Origin: Brachionus manjavacas
Taxonomy: Eukaryota > Rotifera > Eurotatoria > Ploima > Brachionidae
Direction of reading: 5' to 3'
NCBI GenBank assembly: GCA_019054805.1
Contig: JAHQIY010000024.1
Location: forward strand, 868,001 to 932,000
Length of the DNA: 64,000 nucleotides
The notes under the pieces are model-generated. The model worked only from the letters and a program-made list of their open reading frames with translations. It did not search any database and was not told the DNA's origin. Positions within the stretch are counted from its first letter, which is position 1. Each line of letters opens with the position of its first letter. The position numbers and the translations under genes are program-made. Below are positions 10,572 to 23,600 of the stretch, piece after piece.

Positions 10572-10860
10572 TTTATTTATTTATTTGTTTTCTGTACCGA
10601 GCTAAAGCTCCTTCAGAATTAGTTAAAAGATAAAATAAAAAAAATAAAATAAAAATAAAATAAAAGTTAATAAAATTATATAAAAAAGAAATCGAAATAG
10701 AGTAAATAAGCTTAAAAAATAAAAGTTGAAAAGACATAAACTGGAATAGATTGTTACATGTATATTGAATCGATTTTTAATTTTTATTTTAAAATTCTGG
10801 ACGTAAATCGTCAATAGAGTATACACATTAATTGATAAATTACATGTTATTTTTTACTTT
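10572..10860 (-). mobile_element. LINE 3' end, family A, 5' truncated
   Basis: On the minus strand this ends CTGAAGGAGCTTTAGCTCGG-TACAG (complement at 10591-10616), with the GAGC-TTTA-GCTC hairpin intact. The adjoining 250 bp matches, in reverse orientation, the AT-rich 3' UTR preceding the same signature at 63650-63840. No coding is left. Confidence 0.65.
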
Positions 10861-11212
10861 TTCGAAACTAAAAAATTATAATAAACATGCAAATAGAACA
10901 TAACATTTAAGGTGAAAGTTAACGACTCGTTACTCGCAATTATAAAGCCGTGCTTCCCTATCTTACCAAAAGGGATCTATATTTTGAAATGTTAATTTTT
11001 CAATTTTGATAATTATTATTCATAGTGTTTATTAATTAATAAATAATTTAGGTTTTTTTGATTCTAATTTCATTTCCTTCAATTATGTATTATAAAATTA
11101 AAATAGTGATCAATTTAAATGTAATTGACATTAATTACAAAATAGAACTAAAATGTTTTTATTTTGTTGCTAATTTAGAATTTTAGTTTTTAAATTGCAT
11201 ATTAAATTTTCT

Positions 11213-11530
11213 ATGCAGATGATCTTGTCACTTTTTCATTTATAAAAAAAATGGAAATATAGAAAGTAAGATGAATAGGTTCTTGGTTAAATTAGAACAG
11301 TGGCTTTTCAAGTGGAAAATGAATATTTCGATCGAAAAGTCTAGTTCAATGATTTTTACTAAAAACAACAAAGAAAGTTCTATTTTTAATTTAAGGATTT
11401 AAAGGAATAGAATCGAAAGCTTAAAAGAAATAAAGTTTCTAGGTATCAAATTTGATTCTAAATTAACCTTTTCTTCAATGATAGATGAAATTAAAGAACT
11501 TTGCAATTCAAGGCTAAAGGATATGGGGCA
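11213..11530 (+). pseudogene. LINE RT fragment inside the left foldback arm
   Basis: The plus strand reads YADDLVTFSFIKKMEI (RT motif C), then LEQWLFKWKMNISIEKSS and EIKFLGIKFDSKL, the thumb region also seen in the LINE at 34.4-34.8 kb. It contains stops. The same segment lies inverted in the right arm at 13907-14224. The more 3' part of the same LINE family resumes in plus orientation at about 14422, just outside the foldback. Confidence 0.65.
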
Positions 11531-12368
11531 ATAATTGTTGAATGAATGTGAAATATGAAATATGCCTCAGAAAATTTTTTTTTTCAAATTTTCTTATAAA
11601 TTTGAATGTGCTGATTTAGAATTTATGTAATTTAGTTCAATTTGATTGAATTTTTCATGCTTTATAATCAATCAAAGTTTTGGCACATTTTAGCCGGGAA
11701 TCTTTCTTTTTAGTTCTATAAAGGTGATATGGATACTTATTTTTCCCTGGTTAAAAGTTTTCTGGAACAAATTTCTTTAAGGAATCTGAAAATTAAATTT
11801 ATATTTTGGTAACTTTTATAGTTTTATCAAAATAAACTAAATTAAACAAAATAAAAGGTGTTTGTCTTTTAGAGTCTCTGGAGTAAAATATCCCCAACTC
11901 AAAAATTTTCAAAGATACTTTTTTTTACTTATTTTTTGTCTCTTAACAATATATTAAAAATGCTAAGACCGGAAACATTCGCTTCATTCCTTTAGATAGG
12001 ATCAAAATTTAAAAAACGTAATTAATTTGTTTTTTATTTGTAAAAATTAAAAATTTGGATAAAATTATGTGAATAAATTTATTTTTTTTTCAATTTAATT
12101 TTTAATTAAATTGTATTTTTTGAATATATTTTAATATTATCCATGAAATTTTTTTTTTTGAAAATACTTAATAAGTTTTGTTATATTTAAACCTCTTCAT
12201 TTAAATATTTATCTTTCTTTTTTTATTCATAATAAATCATCTACAGTAAAAAAAACGTTATTTTTTTAAACTGGATAGTAAACCAAGCTTTATTTTTATC
12301 TTAGTCAGTCCAGAAAAAGTTTATATTTAAAACTAATTTTCACTCTTTTCTTCTCTTATCTTAAAAAA

Positions 12369-13330
12369 ATGACTCTCTATAAATGTGCTGTATGCTCGAT
12401 TCGATTTGATAAAAATTCAAAAGCCTCTGTTATTGCTAATAGGAATAAAATTCGAATTTCTTCTCCTTGGTTAGTCCATTTATTGCAGAAGCGTTCTATT
12501 GATCACACCACTTACAAATGGGTCTGTGGAGAATGTCATAGAAACCTTTCTAAAACCTGCAATGATAAACAAAAAAATGAACTTTTTTACGAATTAGCAA
12601 ATCAAAATATAACCGAAGATATTGAAACTGTTCCCAGCAATTACAACCAAGAAAACCAAACTCAAGAACCTAGAACATCAACAGAACTTCTATCGCTGGA
12701 TTTTGCAGCCATCAGTGATGAGAGATGCAAGATTCTTACAGGAGTTTCAAAAGAAATTTTTTGGATATTTATTATTTAATTTCAAAAGCTCAATTTCCTG
12801 GCAAAGTTTCGTTAAAATGCTCTTGGATTTTAAATGAAAAATTGAGAACAGGCGTGAGCGCAAAAAACTTTCAGCATTTTTCCCATTTGCTTCTTATGAT
12901 CAAATAAAAAGATGTATTCGCCATGTTAGAGAAATAATAAATAATGAGTTTACACCACTGAACATTAGCTTTAATATAACAAATCGTTATGAAGTAATTG
13001 AGACTCATACTACTACAATGGCGGAAGTTTTATTAAAAGCTGATGAAGATGATGTAATAACAATCTGGGATGCAACTTATATATACATTGAAAAGTCAGC
13101 GTCTTACAGTTTTCAAAAAGCTTCTTTTTCCGAGCATAAGAAGCGGTGTTTACTTAAGTTTATGCTGGTTGTAGCAACTGATGGAACAATTATTGATGTT
13201 ATTGGTCCTTTTCTCTCAAACGGAAGAATAATGATGCAAATATAATGCAAAATATTTTTAAAATAATAGAAGAAGTAGACAATTGGTTTTATCAAGATGA
13301 TATTTTTGTTGTTGATAGAGGTTGACTCTA
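12369..13330 (+). pseudogene. DDE_Tnp_4-type transposase, frameshifted and truncated
   Basis: Three consecutive frames are needed. 12369-12770 gives an N-terminal C-x2-C / C-x2-C zinc module (YKCAVCSIRF, WVCGECHRNL). About 12780-12870 gives LNEKLRTGVSAKNF, a helix-turn-helix region typical of these transposases. 12865-13320 gives FFPFASYDQIKRCIRHVRE, TIWDATYIYIEK (first catalytic Asp), KFMLVVATDG and IDVIGPFLSNG, then after another shift NDANIMQN and FVVDRG (second Asp). The pattern is that of the DDE_Tnp_4 family (Harbinger-like/IS5-like cut-and-paste transposases). The gene is lost just after the second Asp, where the right foldback arm begins, so the third acidic residue is missing. Confidence 0.7.
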
Positions 13331-14421
13331 TTAAATACCTTGAAAACAAGCAATACTCACTACCAAATTAAAAACTAATCAAATTTTTAATTTTTACAAA
13401 TAAAAAACAAATTAATTACGTTTTTTAAATTTTGATCCTATCTAAAGGAATGAAGCGAATGTTTCCGGTCTTAGCATTTTTAATATATTGTTAAGAGACA
13501 AAAAATAAGTAAAAAAAGTATCTTTGAAAATTTTTGAGTTGGGGATATTTTACTCCAGAGACTCTAAAAGACAAACACCTTTTATTTTGTTTAATTTAGT
13601 TTATTTTGATAAAACTATAAAAGTTACCAAAATATAAATTTAATTTTCAGATTCCTTAAAGAAATTTGTTCCAGAAAACTTTTAACCAGGGAAAAATAAG
13701 TATCCATATCACCTTTATAGAACTAAAAAGAAAGATTCCCGGCTAAAATGTGCCAAAACTTTGATTGATTATAAAGCATGAAAAATTCAATCAAATTGAA
13801 CTAAATTACATAAATTCTAAATCAGCACATTCAAATTTATAAGAAAATTTGAAAAAAAAAATTTTCTGAGGCATATTTCATATTTCACATTCATTCAACA
13901 ATTATTGCCCCATATCCTTTAGCCTTGAATTGCAAAGTTCTTTAATTTCATCTATCATTGAAGAAAAGGTTAATTTAGAATCAAATTTGATACCTAGAAA
14001 CTTTATTTCTTTTAAGCTTTCGATTCTATTCCTTTAAATCCTTAAATTAAAAATAGAACTTTCTTTGTTGTTTTTAGTAAAAATCATTGAACTAGACTTT
14101 TCGATCGAAATATTCATTTTCCACTTGAAAAGCCACTGTTCTAATTTAACCAAGAACCTATTCATCTTACTTTCTATATTTCCATTTTTTTTATAAATGA
14201 AAAAAGTGACAAGATCATCTGCATAGAAAATTTAATATGCAATTTAAAAACTAAAATTCTAAATTAGCAACAAAATAAAAACATTTTAGTTCTATTTTGT
14301 AATTAATGTCAATTACATTTAAATTGATCACTATTTTAATTTTATAATACATAATTGAAGGAAATGAAATTAGAATCAAAAAAACCTAAATTATTTATTA
14401 ATTAATAAACACTATGAAACA

Positions 14422-14970
14422 CTATTTCCTTGTCTCTACTCTCTTTCAGAAACTAATATCAAAAGGTTAGAAGTTACCCAAAATTCAGCAGTTCGTTCTA
14501 AACTAAAATTAAGATATGATACTTCCTCCAACAAATTACTTAATGAGGCATTTAATAAACTTAAACTACTTACAGTCTCAAATCGACTTTTTGAGTTGAG
14601 TGAGAGATATGTTAGGGCAGGACTGAGCCATTCTGTTCCGTTAACTGTTAGACTGGTGGGAGAATATAACAAAGGTTTAAAATCAAGAAATATCGAGTAC
14701 CCAACTCCATTGTGTAATTGCTATCTTACTATTTCTTCCTTTTTTCCTGAATCATCAAATATTTAAAAATATGAATTCTGTTACTCTCTATCAAAATTAA
14801 TCTAATTTTAATTTTAATATTTTTTTACTTTTAACTTATATCATTTAAACTTTATTTTTTTCTTACTTTTTATTTTTATTTTATCTTATTCTAACTTTAT
14901 TTTATTTTGATTTATTTTTTTTATTTTTTTTTAATCTGAAGGAGCTTTAGCTCGGTACAGATGTAATGTA
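14422..14970 (+). mobile_element. LINE 3' end, family A, with RT C-terminal coding
   Basis: The plus strand reads YFPCLYSLSETNI, then NRLFELSERYVRAGLSHS and PTPLCNCYLTISSFFPES, a C-terminal segment seen in several copies in this window. It ends with an AT-rich 3' UTR and CTGAAGGAGCTTTAGCTCGG-TACAG at 14936-14960, followed by ATGTAATGTAAT. The reading frame is only lightly damaged, so this is a relatively young 5'-truncated copy. Its 5' edge abuts the right foldback arm. Confidence 0.75.
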
Positions 14971-15164
14971 ATATTTTCTGTACTCCTTCCATAGTACACA
15001 GGTGTATTAGAGTCTAGCACGTAATTTTTTCTTGCTATCTCTAGTTGAAGATCTTTTATCTTCTTCACATTTGCGTCGAATTCCATCAATAGCTTGCTTT
15101 TCACCTCAGCTGTCCAACTCTGATCAACCGTTTTAATTGCTTCTCTCTGACTTGTGTTGGCCAT
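14965..15164 (-). CDS. Exon-like ORF of unknown protein, cut by a LINE tail
   Basis: From an ATG with good context (A at -3, G at +4) the minus strand encodes about 66 residues beginning MANTSQREAIKTVDQSWTAE. A helical, charged stretch follows (LLMEFDANVKKIKDLQLEI), then SNTPVYYGR. Composition and codon use look like a real coding exon, unlike the AT-rich surroundings. The frame runs straight into the 3' tail of the family A LINE at about 14965, so the exon is either terminated by that insertion or spliced just before it. No downstream exon could be identified. The family is not recognised. It lies on the same strand as Sec24, about 2 kb downstream of it. Confidence 0.4.
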
Positions 15165-15169
15165 CCTTT

Positions 15170-15732
15170 ATCGCTGCTACCATGTAATATAATATGGGAC
15201 AATAAAAAGATTGTTATAAATAATTCTTTATTAATGATAAGATGACTATAATATTAAAAAGAGTTGCTTGTGTATTCAATTACTTACGTAATAATATTCT
15301 TAAAAAGAATAAAGATGCAATTGCAAATTACCAAATAAGGTAAAATGAATTTTAATAAGTTCTAGTTGATAAAATATTCAAGTCATCAACTTATAACAAG
15401 TTTCTCTTGTTAGCTAAAATTCTTTCATAATTTTTTCTCAAAATAATTATCATCATTTACATAAATTGTCTAGATTGTCTCAGGCTATGAATCGAAATTT
15501 ATGTTTCACTTATTGTCTTCTAATGTCTAATAAAGAGAAAAAAAACACTCGATCATAAATAAATCACCCTAGTCCCAATTGTTCCAATGTGAACATTTCG
15601 AAAAATTTGTGTCATTTTAGAAGATGAAATTTGTATTGTTAGACGCAAGATTAGATTGTGTTAAACAAGATCAAGTTTTGTTGTACAATAGATAATTCTC
15701 ATTTTCATCTATTAGTTTGACATTAATTAAAA

Positions 15733-15766
<34 letters not shown>

Positions 15767-17119
15767 ATTCTAATATTAGTACCATAGTTGACGTATCTTC
15801 TAATCATTTGTTGTAACGTAAATTGATAATCTTTGTTTCGGTTCATTTTTTAATTTGATTGATGCAGTAACAAAATAAATAAAATAAAATAATACGCTGA
15901 GATTACTGTCTTTAGTTATAGATTATTGCATAAAATGTGTGAAAAATTGTGGTTGATTTTTACTGTTTGATATTTTTAGGCCGTGGGAAAATTTTTTTTT
16001 TTGAATTTTTTATGTGTCAAAACTAACTTTTTTCACACTTGTTAATTTTAAATAGTAAGATATGACACAGATATACAATTATTGTTATTTAAGAATATTA
16101 AACGCGCTTATTTTTTAAAAAACTATTATTCTTAATGGAGAAAATAAAGGGTTTGGGATGAGCAGAGGTTAATGGTCTTTTTAATAATTTAGTCTTTATT
16201 TTACTTTAATTTTCTAAAATCATATTAATATTAATTGTTTAGATAATAGTTAAATAGCAATAATGAACTCTTGGAGAATTTATCTAAAAAAATAAAATTG
16301 ATCTTAGAGTATATTTCACTAAACTAGTAAAATAGCAATATTGAATTGATTAAGAGAATTTCTAAAATAGTAATATAGAAAGTTTAAATTGAAAAATAGG
16401 AGGTATTTGACATTGTTCCTGTTTGAGTTTAATGAGGCAGATGAGTAGTGTATTAAATTTTTAATTTTAATTATTAGAAAATGATATGTAAATTCGTTTT
16501 AATTTTATTTTTTTTTAATTAAAGTATAGTTTATTTTAATTACAAGATCACAAGGAGCATAATTTTTATAGTTAAATTTTCCTGACAATTTTTTAGATAA
16601 AAATACAAATTTTAGATTTAAAAAAAAAAAAATAAATAATTTTCAAAAATATTATCTTCTCTGTTTCTTAAATTATATGAGCAAGGTTCTAAAGGCATTT
16701 TTGCAATTTTTAGGCTGTAAATCACTATAAACACGATAAAATCAGTTCATGTGACAAGTTCCTTCCTTTCAGGTAATAAATTTTAATTTTATGTTATTTT
16801 AAAAGTCAGTGTAAAAGAACGCTACAAAGAAATACAAGTTCTATAAAATTCGTGGAATGACAATTCGGTTGTTTAAAGGAAATAAAAAAATAAAATATTT
16901 AAAACTCTTTATTAATTAATTAAAATAAATTATTTAAAAGACTGATCAATTTTATTTTTTATTTGTTCTTCAAATAACCCAAATGTATAAAAGACTAAAA
17001 TATAAATTTGAAAAAAAGCGATACGTTCAAAATATTAAAAAAAGTGACTTTTTGAAATAACGCCGGCGTGTAAAGACCCCTAATAAACTGTACATTTGAA
17101 CCTAGGATTTTCGGTCCAT
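15170..17119. other. AT-rich intergenic region with (TA)n microsatellite
   Basis: No gene was recognised. A (TA)n tract lies at about 15742-15767. The rest is AT-rich sequence with short poly-A/T runs and lies 3' of Sec24, whose stop codon is at 17120-17122. Confidence 0.5.
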
Positions 17120-17648
17120 TTAACTGTTCAATTGATCGCTTAGATGCTTCAAAAACTCGAAGTATGATATCGAATTTTCAGTCTTATCATCATGCAGATG
17201 CTGGAAAAACAAAGAACTCTGATGACTGCCCTCTCTTCGAAAATATTCAAATAATCTTTTTGCTTAGAATTTTATTAGAGTCTTACCTGAAGCACAAGAA
17301 TTTGATGCCATACGGCCTTGTGTCATATAAATACGCAATAAATTGTCTTACTTTCTCTGATAATTCATTCTCCAGATCAGGCAACTCGTACTAAAAGAAT
17401 CAATTAAATTTGACTGAATTTTAATTTTAACAATCTTGATTTCTTACAGAAACTTCTGGCAATTCGGCAAACGATTTTACATTAAAAACTTCTTGCAAAT
17501 AAATGTCACTGATTGAACGACCCACCCACATATAAAAAGCTTCGCCACAATCCATTAAATACAAACCATGTCTGTCAATATTTTCCGAAGATAAATGCAT
17601 TCTAGGCGGTATACAAACATCCCCTTCATCCATATCTGCTATTACTTT
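17120..17648 (-). CDS. SEC24: Sec24 last three coding exons: gelsolin-like domain and C-terminus
   Basis: Exons 17648-17448, 17390-17287 and 17255-17120. They encode KVIADMDEGDVCIPPRMHLS and LYLMDCGEAFYMWVGRSISD, then YELPDLENELSEKVRQF, then LFEYFRREGSHQSS and DDKTENSISYFEFLKHL followed by TAA. The order matches the C-terminal gelsolin-like domain and end helix of Sec24. The intron between the last two exons would be only 31 nt (17286-17256), the only arrangement found that keeps the conserved frame. Confidence 0.82.
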
Positions 17649-20600
17649 CTTGAAAATTGAAAAAAAAATCAGATTAAAAAATTATAAATTTGTTCTAGAT
17701 GATAAAATTATTTCTTATTTTTTTCTAAACAGTTCAATACTTAAACATGAAGCACGTGTAACACATGTACTTTGGTGTTCCGGAGTTAGTAATTTACGAT
17801 CCTATACGTAAAGAATAATAAATTTACCGAATTTTAAAATATTGTAAATTTATGTAAAAAAGAAAATGTCCAAAAAATTGAAATTATTTGGCAGTTTTTT
17901 AAATAAAAAGATTTGTTTTCATCTTTCAATATTTATTTTCAAAATTATGTAAAAAAAAAATTAACCATAATTTACGTAAATTTTGATAAATTGTAAAAAA
18001 TAGTAAAAAATGGAAAAATGTCAAAATTACATTAAACATTTAAAAAAGGTTTAAATTGAAAATTTAAAATAAAATTATAATTAATTTAAATTAAAATCTA
18101 GATAATAATTAAATTAATAGAAAATCAAGCAGGTCGGTCAAACAACTAAAAAGCATTAAAACTATTTAAGATATTTTTTTTAACGTAAAAAAATTTAAAT
18201 AAAATTTTTTTTTCAATTAAATTAAAAATATTAATTCAACATTTTTTAATATTTCTTACTATTAAATTAATTACATTTTACCAAAATTACGTAAATTATG
18301 GTTAATTTTTTTTTACATAATTTTGAAAATAAATATTGAAGGATAAAAAAAATTCATTTTTTTACAAAAGTGCCAAATTATTTCAATTTTTGGACATTTT
18401 TTTTCTCATAATTTTACGTAAATCTACAATATTTTACGTAAAATTCGGTAAATTTTTTTTTTTTTTCGTAAATTATCGTAATTTTCTATATCCGGAACAC
18501 CACTGTAACACTCTAATTCAATATATGTTTTTTTAAGAACAAAATTTGTCAATTTTCTTTTTATACTTAGACTTATTTAAATTTTTCATTTTATTTATTT
18601 TTTATTTTAATAAATCTTATTTAACTTATTTTAAATTTTTTTTTCTATAAAGGAACATTTGCCTTGTACAGATTAACAATTAAATATATAAGTTTATTTT
18701 GATTTTTTATTTTATTCTCGGGGATTAGTAGAAAACCAAACAAGAAGAATAGCTTGCAATGGAGAAAACGAAAATGGAATCGTTTTAGAAAGTATCATTA
18801 ACGAGCTTAATTTCACAGTAATCAATTATGAGTGTCCAACCTGGAATGCATTATATTTTTCTTATTATAATTTATTTTGAATAAATGATAAAATTTTACC
18901 AATTTCATACGTAAAATTTGTCTTAATTTTTATTTAAATTTATTTTTTAATTAAATATTGTTAAGTAAAAAGGGAATTTAAATGATATTTGGGACTGTGC
19001 TGAGGAGTAAACAAAGGGAGTTCTCTCCACTTACTTGTTAAATTGTTTTATTAATGAACTGATAGAAAATTGCATTTATATTTATCTATCATTGCATATA
19101 GTGAGGATCTTCAAGTTCTCTCGCCCTCTTATGTTATTAGAAGAGTAGTAGTAGTAGTAATAATTGGCTGGGCAGCTTCTGCCTAGTTTTACACTTTACA
19201 GCCCTGAAACTAATAAATAATAAATAATTATAACCACTTGTCCAATCTTGCTTTAAAAACATTTAAGCTTCGTGATTCAACTATCATCCTTGGTAGCTGA
19301 TTCCAAGTTTTGGACACTCTATTCATAAAGAAATGATGTCAATGTCGAGTGTTTCAGATTTGCACAGGAATAGAAAATAGACTTCAATCATAGAAATCAG
19401 TAAATCTAATTATGTAACTAAACGTGAAACGAGTTTCTGTTTTTTTTAAAAGAATATGCTCAAAATGATCAAATAAAATTTGAACTATGAAAAAAAATTA
19501 TTATTTCCTAATAGAACTAATGCAGAGGCACATTTTAGGATTTAACAAGCCCTTTTAATTCTTAATTCTTAAGACCTGGATCCTGACTCATCGAAAATCT
19601 GTTCAAAATGTTGTTTACTTTTTATATTTCTAAACCAAACTAGTTTACACGCGGCTGAAAGCTTTTTATTAGCGATCGTTTGTTAAATCCAAATATTTAT
19701 TTAATTCATATTAACCTCCATTAAGAGAAGTAAAATAGAAAGAAAAAGAAAGTAAAATTAAATACATATAAAAATAGAAAAAGAAAAAGATACAGTCATT
19801 GATACAACCTCATCTGGACCAGAAGAAGTTAACTGATTTAATTTGGTTTTATTAATTCATTTAAAAGGTTTTAATAAGATTTGAATCTTTAGTTATTCAG
19901 ACAAAGCTCTTTAGAGTCCGAGATGCCGTCACGAATATAAAAGTTCCGCTTAAGATCCAACATGGGCTGACTTATACTCTTTATTACTGAGTCAAGATTT
20001 TTTTTAGTGAACTGTAACAATCGCTTGAGATCATTTCCAAAGGAAAGGGGAGAGCAACGATAATTGTTATTAATTTAATAGCAAAGAGACTTAAATATTT
20101 GTGCAGACAAATGATTGAACCCAATATAACTAATTAAAGACATCTTGGAAAAAAGATAAAGTTGCTCAATTTTAAAAAGTCTTAGAACTTTTAGGATCCC
20201 AGACATGTAACAATTAGATTTTAGGTTAAACATTTGTCTCACAAGGTTCTTTTGATCAACGTTAAGAATTTTGAGGGTTTTGGTGTTCAGTGTTAGGTTT
20301 TCAAGACCATATGTGAATTGAGAAAGTCAAAATGTTTTGTAAATGAAATTTTTCAGAGAAGGGGAAACACGACTCATCTTATTTAACAAAAACTAATCCA
20401 AATATGTATCTCTGCATTAGTTGTAGTAAAAAATAAGGCTTAGTGAAGCTCATTTGAATTCGCTTATAACTTTTTTCTGTTAAATGCTTAATTTTTAGCA
20501 ACTTTGCTTTACCCGACAATATGTGTCTGTAAAAACTCTGCATAGTGGTCGCACAGTTGAATGGAATACTTTTTTATGTCGTGCAAAATGCAGAAAAAGT

Positions 20601-23600
20601 TTAAGTTTTTCTGAATTGAAATGATCGAATTGAAGCGAACTTCACAACTCAAAAAATAATTTTTTTTTTCAAAGTTTAAACTTGATCATTTGTGAGCAGA
20701 GTTGTTTAAAAGTCACAAGTCTCAAGTCAAGTCCAAGTGCGGACTTTAAAATTTTGAATATTGTGAAGATATTAATGCTTAAACTGATATTTGGCAAATC
20801 TACTGCATTAGACAACCCAAGAGTATATAAATTTTTTGATATGAAGCCTGATCTAGCAAATTTAAGAAAAAATTTGGACTTGTACTTTTAAACAACTCTT
20901 TTTGAGAGTTTCAAAAAAGCCAACCAAACCTGGCACCTAATTTTCCATTTTATTATAACTTCATCTTTCATTTTATTCTAGTCGAATTTACTCTTATGAA
21001 TGCAGCCATATCTTGACCCAGATCAGGACTTAAATTAGAATAAAAAAAGAATCTTACTTTTTCATCCAAATTGTGAATTGCATATAAATTGGGATAGATG
21101 GTGAGCATTAGATATTTGAGTGGCAGTGTTTTGCACAAATTCATGGCATAAACTCGATCATCCAGTTTAACAGAGCCAAATTTGAATGCCATCTAATTAA
21201 AAAAAAAAAATCAAAAAAAAAATCTTAAATAAAGAAAAAAAAACTAAGTTTACATTTTTCATAAGAGCAAGAACAAAAGTAGGAGTTAATCTGAGCGAAT
21301 ATGGTGATATCAATGAGCCGGAACGAGAAGACGTTACATGATGTTTGTACGCTTGCAAATAATCGATTGCCACATTGATCATGGCATCTCTGGCATCTTT
21401 GAGCGAATTCATTGCGGTTCGATCCACGGCCATTTTAGATATGAGACCGACTAGGGCCTCTTGGTCGGCACCGTTCACTATTTCGTTCATATTTTTGGTA
21501 ACAGGCAAACAGTATGTGTGAATGCGGATTCGGCGCTCGCTCTTGCTCGACGTGTACAAAACAGCAGCCTGAAAGCACACCGTCGAAATGTCGGACAGCG
21601 ACTCCTCGATGTTAATTTGCATGCCGAAGCCGGCATCCGGGTTCACATTGGGCAAGGCGAGCAAGTCAGTCGAGCGGACAAAAAAGTTGCCGTGAAAAGT
21701 GTGAATGGCGAGGCCGCGAGTGCATCTGATTCGCATGACAGCCTCGAAGCCGATCTTTCGGGTCAAGTAGCGCTTCAAATCCATGCAATATTTGTGGATT
21801 TGTTCGGGATGGTGTTCTGGATGAAAGCCCGGATAGTATTTGACCTCGCCGCCACAATATTTGGACACGCAAGAAAGAGTAGCTAGGTCGGCATTGAGCG
21901 AGTTGAGCATGAACAGATCAACGGCTATCTGAACTCCGGCACAATCGAGAGCGAACTTTTTGTAGAAATCGGTCTGAGGCGCCATGTTCGCCGAGTCTTT
22001 GTCGATGTTGTCCTCGCGTTGTTTGAGCGCGCCCGCTCCCACATTCGGCAAACAAGTCTGCATTATGGTCATTCGGCCGCCGGTTGACTTCAGAAGCTGG
22101 TAGCCGGCAGTCATCGCGGTGCCCATTGCCGAGTCCGTGTCATAAGTGTCCGCAAACAAAGATGGCAGTGTGTTCAGAAATTGCTGGATTCCTTCTCTTT
22201 TTTCGTTCAAATTTACCATCAAGCCGTCGGGCATCGGCAGCTGAATGTCCTCCAGGTCCGAACACACAAACATTTTGGTCTGGCATGCCGGATCTGACAG
22301 ATTGTAAAAGTGAACTGAATTGCTGTATGTCACAAATCCTATTTGGGCTCTTGAGTCGCCCGGAATTTTGTCCAAACTCTCGATTATTGTTTCGCAAAAA
22401 TACTTCAAGTAGCCGGTGTTGATCGCGTTGTGGGAAACGTCTAGAAGATACAAATACATGGCAGGCGGTGGTGGACGTAGTGTGTATTCTGGCGGTGCTA
22501 TAAACTCAATTGTGGAGGAATTTATTTCAGGCCGTTTGGATGGATCGCCATAAGATCTTGTTACTGGATCGAACAAAAACTCTTCCGGAACTAAAATAAA
22601 ATGGTGATCATTTTTTTTTTTAACCAAAATCAAAAGCCTATTTTTCACCATATTAGAGTGTACTCTAGACCTATTTTTAAAAAACCGTAATTTTTGTAAA
22701 ACTTGTAACTTATCATGTAATTCAATGTTAATGTCTTGCGGTGAATGTAGTTTACATTTTCATTTGTAATGTGTTAAAATAACTTCCAAGTTCCATTAAA
22801 AAAAATCAGAAAATTGGCTTTTACTGATTCAAGTAAGTTTTATGGAATGAATTTTTCGAATTTCGAAAAACCAAACATATCAATAGATAGATCTTGCAAT
22901 TTTCTTGACTTTGGCTTTTACAGAACAAAAAAAGCTCAAAGATACGGAAAGTTGCACAATGGAAACTTTCAAGTGTTTTCCAATGACACAGTTTTCAAGA
23001 TACTGCAGAATGATCAATTTTTTAGCTACGATAATGATTAATATCTCAAATTCAAGAGCGCAAAAAGTTCTATATGATACAATTTAGAGCAGTCCAAAAA
23101 AAGTAAAAAGACAAGAAATTGACACCTTCAAAAAAGTGCCAAAAACTCGTTTTTTGGACTTTTCTTTTCATGTAAGTTTTCTGGAATGAAATTTCCGAAT
23201 TTCGAAAAACCAAACATATTACACTTTATTATTAGTTGAAACAGGTTCAACTAAGTTTGTTGGACTATGTTGCAGTTTTTTTTTTAATTTTAATTTACCA
23301 AAAAAACGGGACAAATTGAGCTTTTTGATCAGAAATTAAAAATAGCTAATAAAATTCTTTTGTTCCCAAATTTTACCGCAGAAGATTTGTCATCAAATTT
23401 AAAATAAATTTATTAAAATTACTTAAAATCAAGGAATTAAGACTTTCAAATTGAAATTTTCAATTTTAGTTAAAATTCTTTATCAATTATTTGTTTTTGT
23501 TTTAAACCGATTTTTTTTAAAACTGCTTAGTGCATTATAACATGCGACACTAAATGCGCTTATGGACGGAACAATTTTTTTAAGGTGACCTTAAATTAAA

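Larger units (their letters stand above)
11021..14416. repeat. 3.4-kb foldback: two 1,037-bp inverted arms
   Basis: 11021-12057 and 13380-14416 are near-identical inverted copies. For example, CATAGTGTTTATTAATTAAT at 11021 pairs with its complement ending at 14416, and the distinctive ATGCTAAGACCGGAAACATT at about 11970 recurs inverted at about 13460. Differences seen are few, such as a 5- versus 6-base homopolymer near 11236 and 14212. The 1,322-bp spacer holds a broken DDE_Tnp_4-type transposase. The outer part of each arm contains LINE RT sequence (11213-11520 and its mirror), so the repeat extends past what could be ordinary transposon TIRs. No target duplication was found at the outer edges. 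Confidence 0.85.

Noticed and set aside
19146-19170. TAG/TAA short repeat as a CRISPR-like or telomeric array
   Set aside because: It is the simple-repeat tail of a minus-strand LINE; no spacers or telomeric units exist in the window.
21461-22422. Plus-strand ORFs of 112-141 codons opposite Sec24
   Set aside because: They lie antisense to strongly conserved Sec24 coding and have no recognisable motif.
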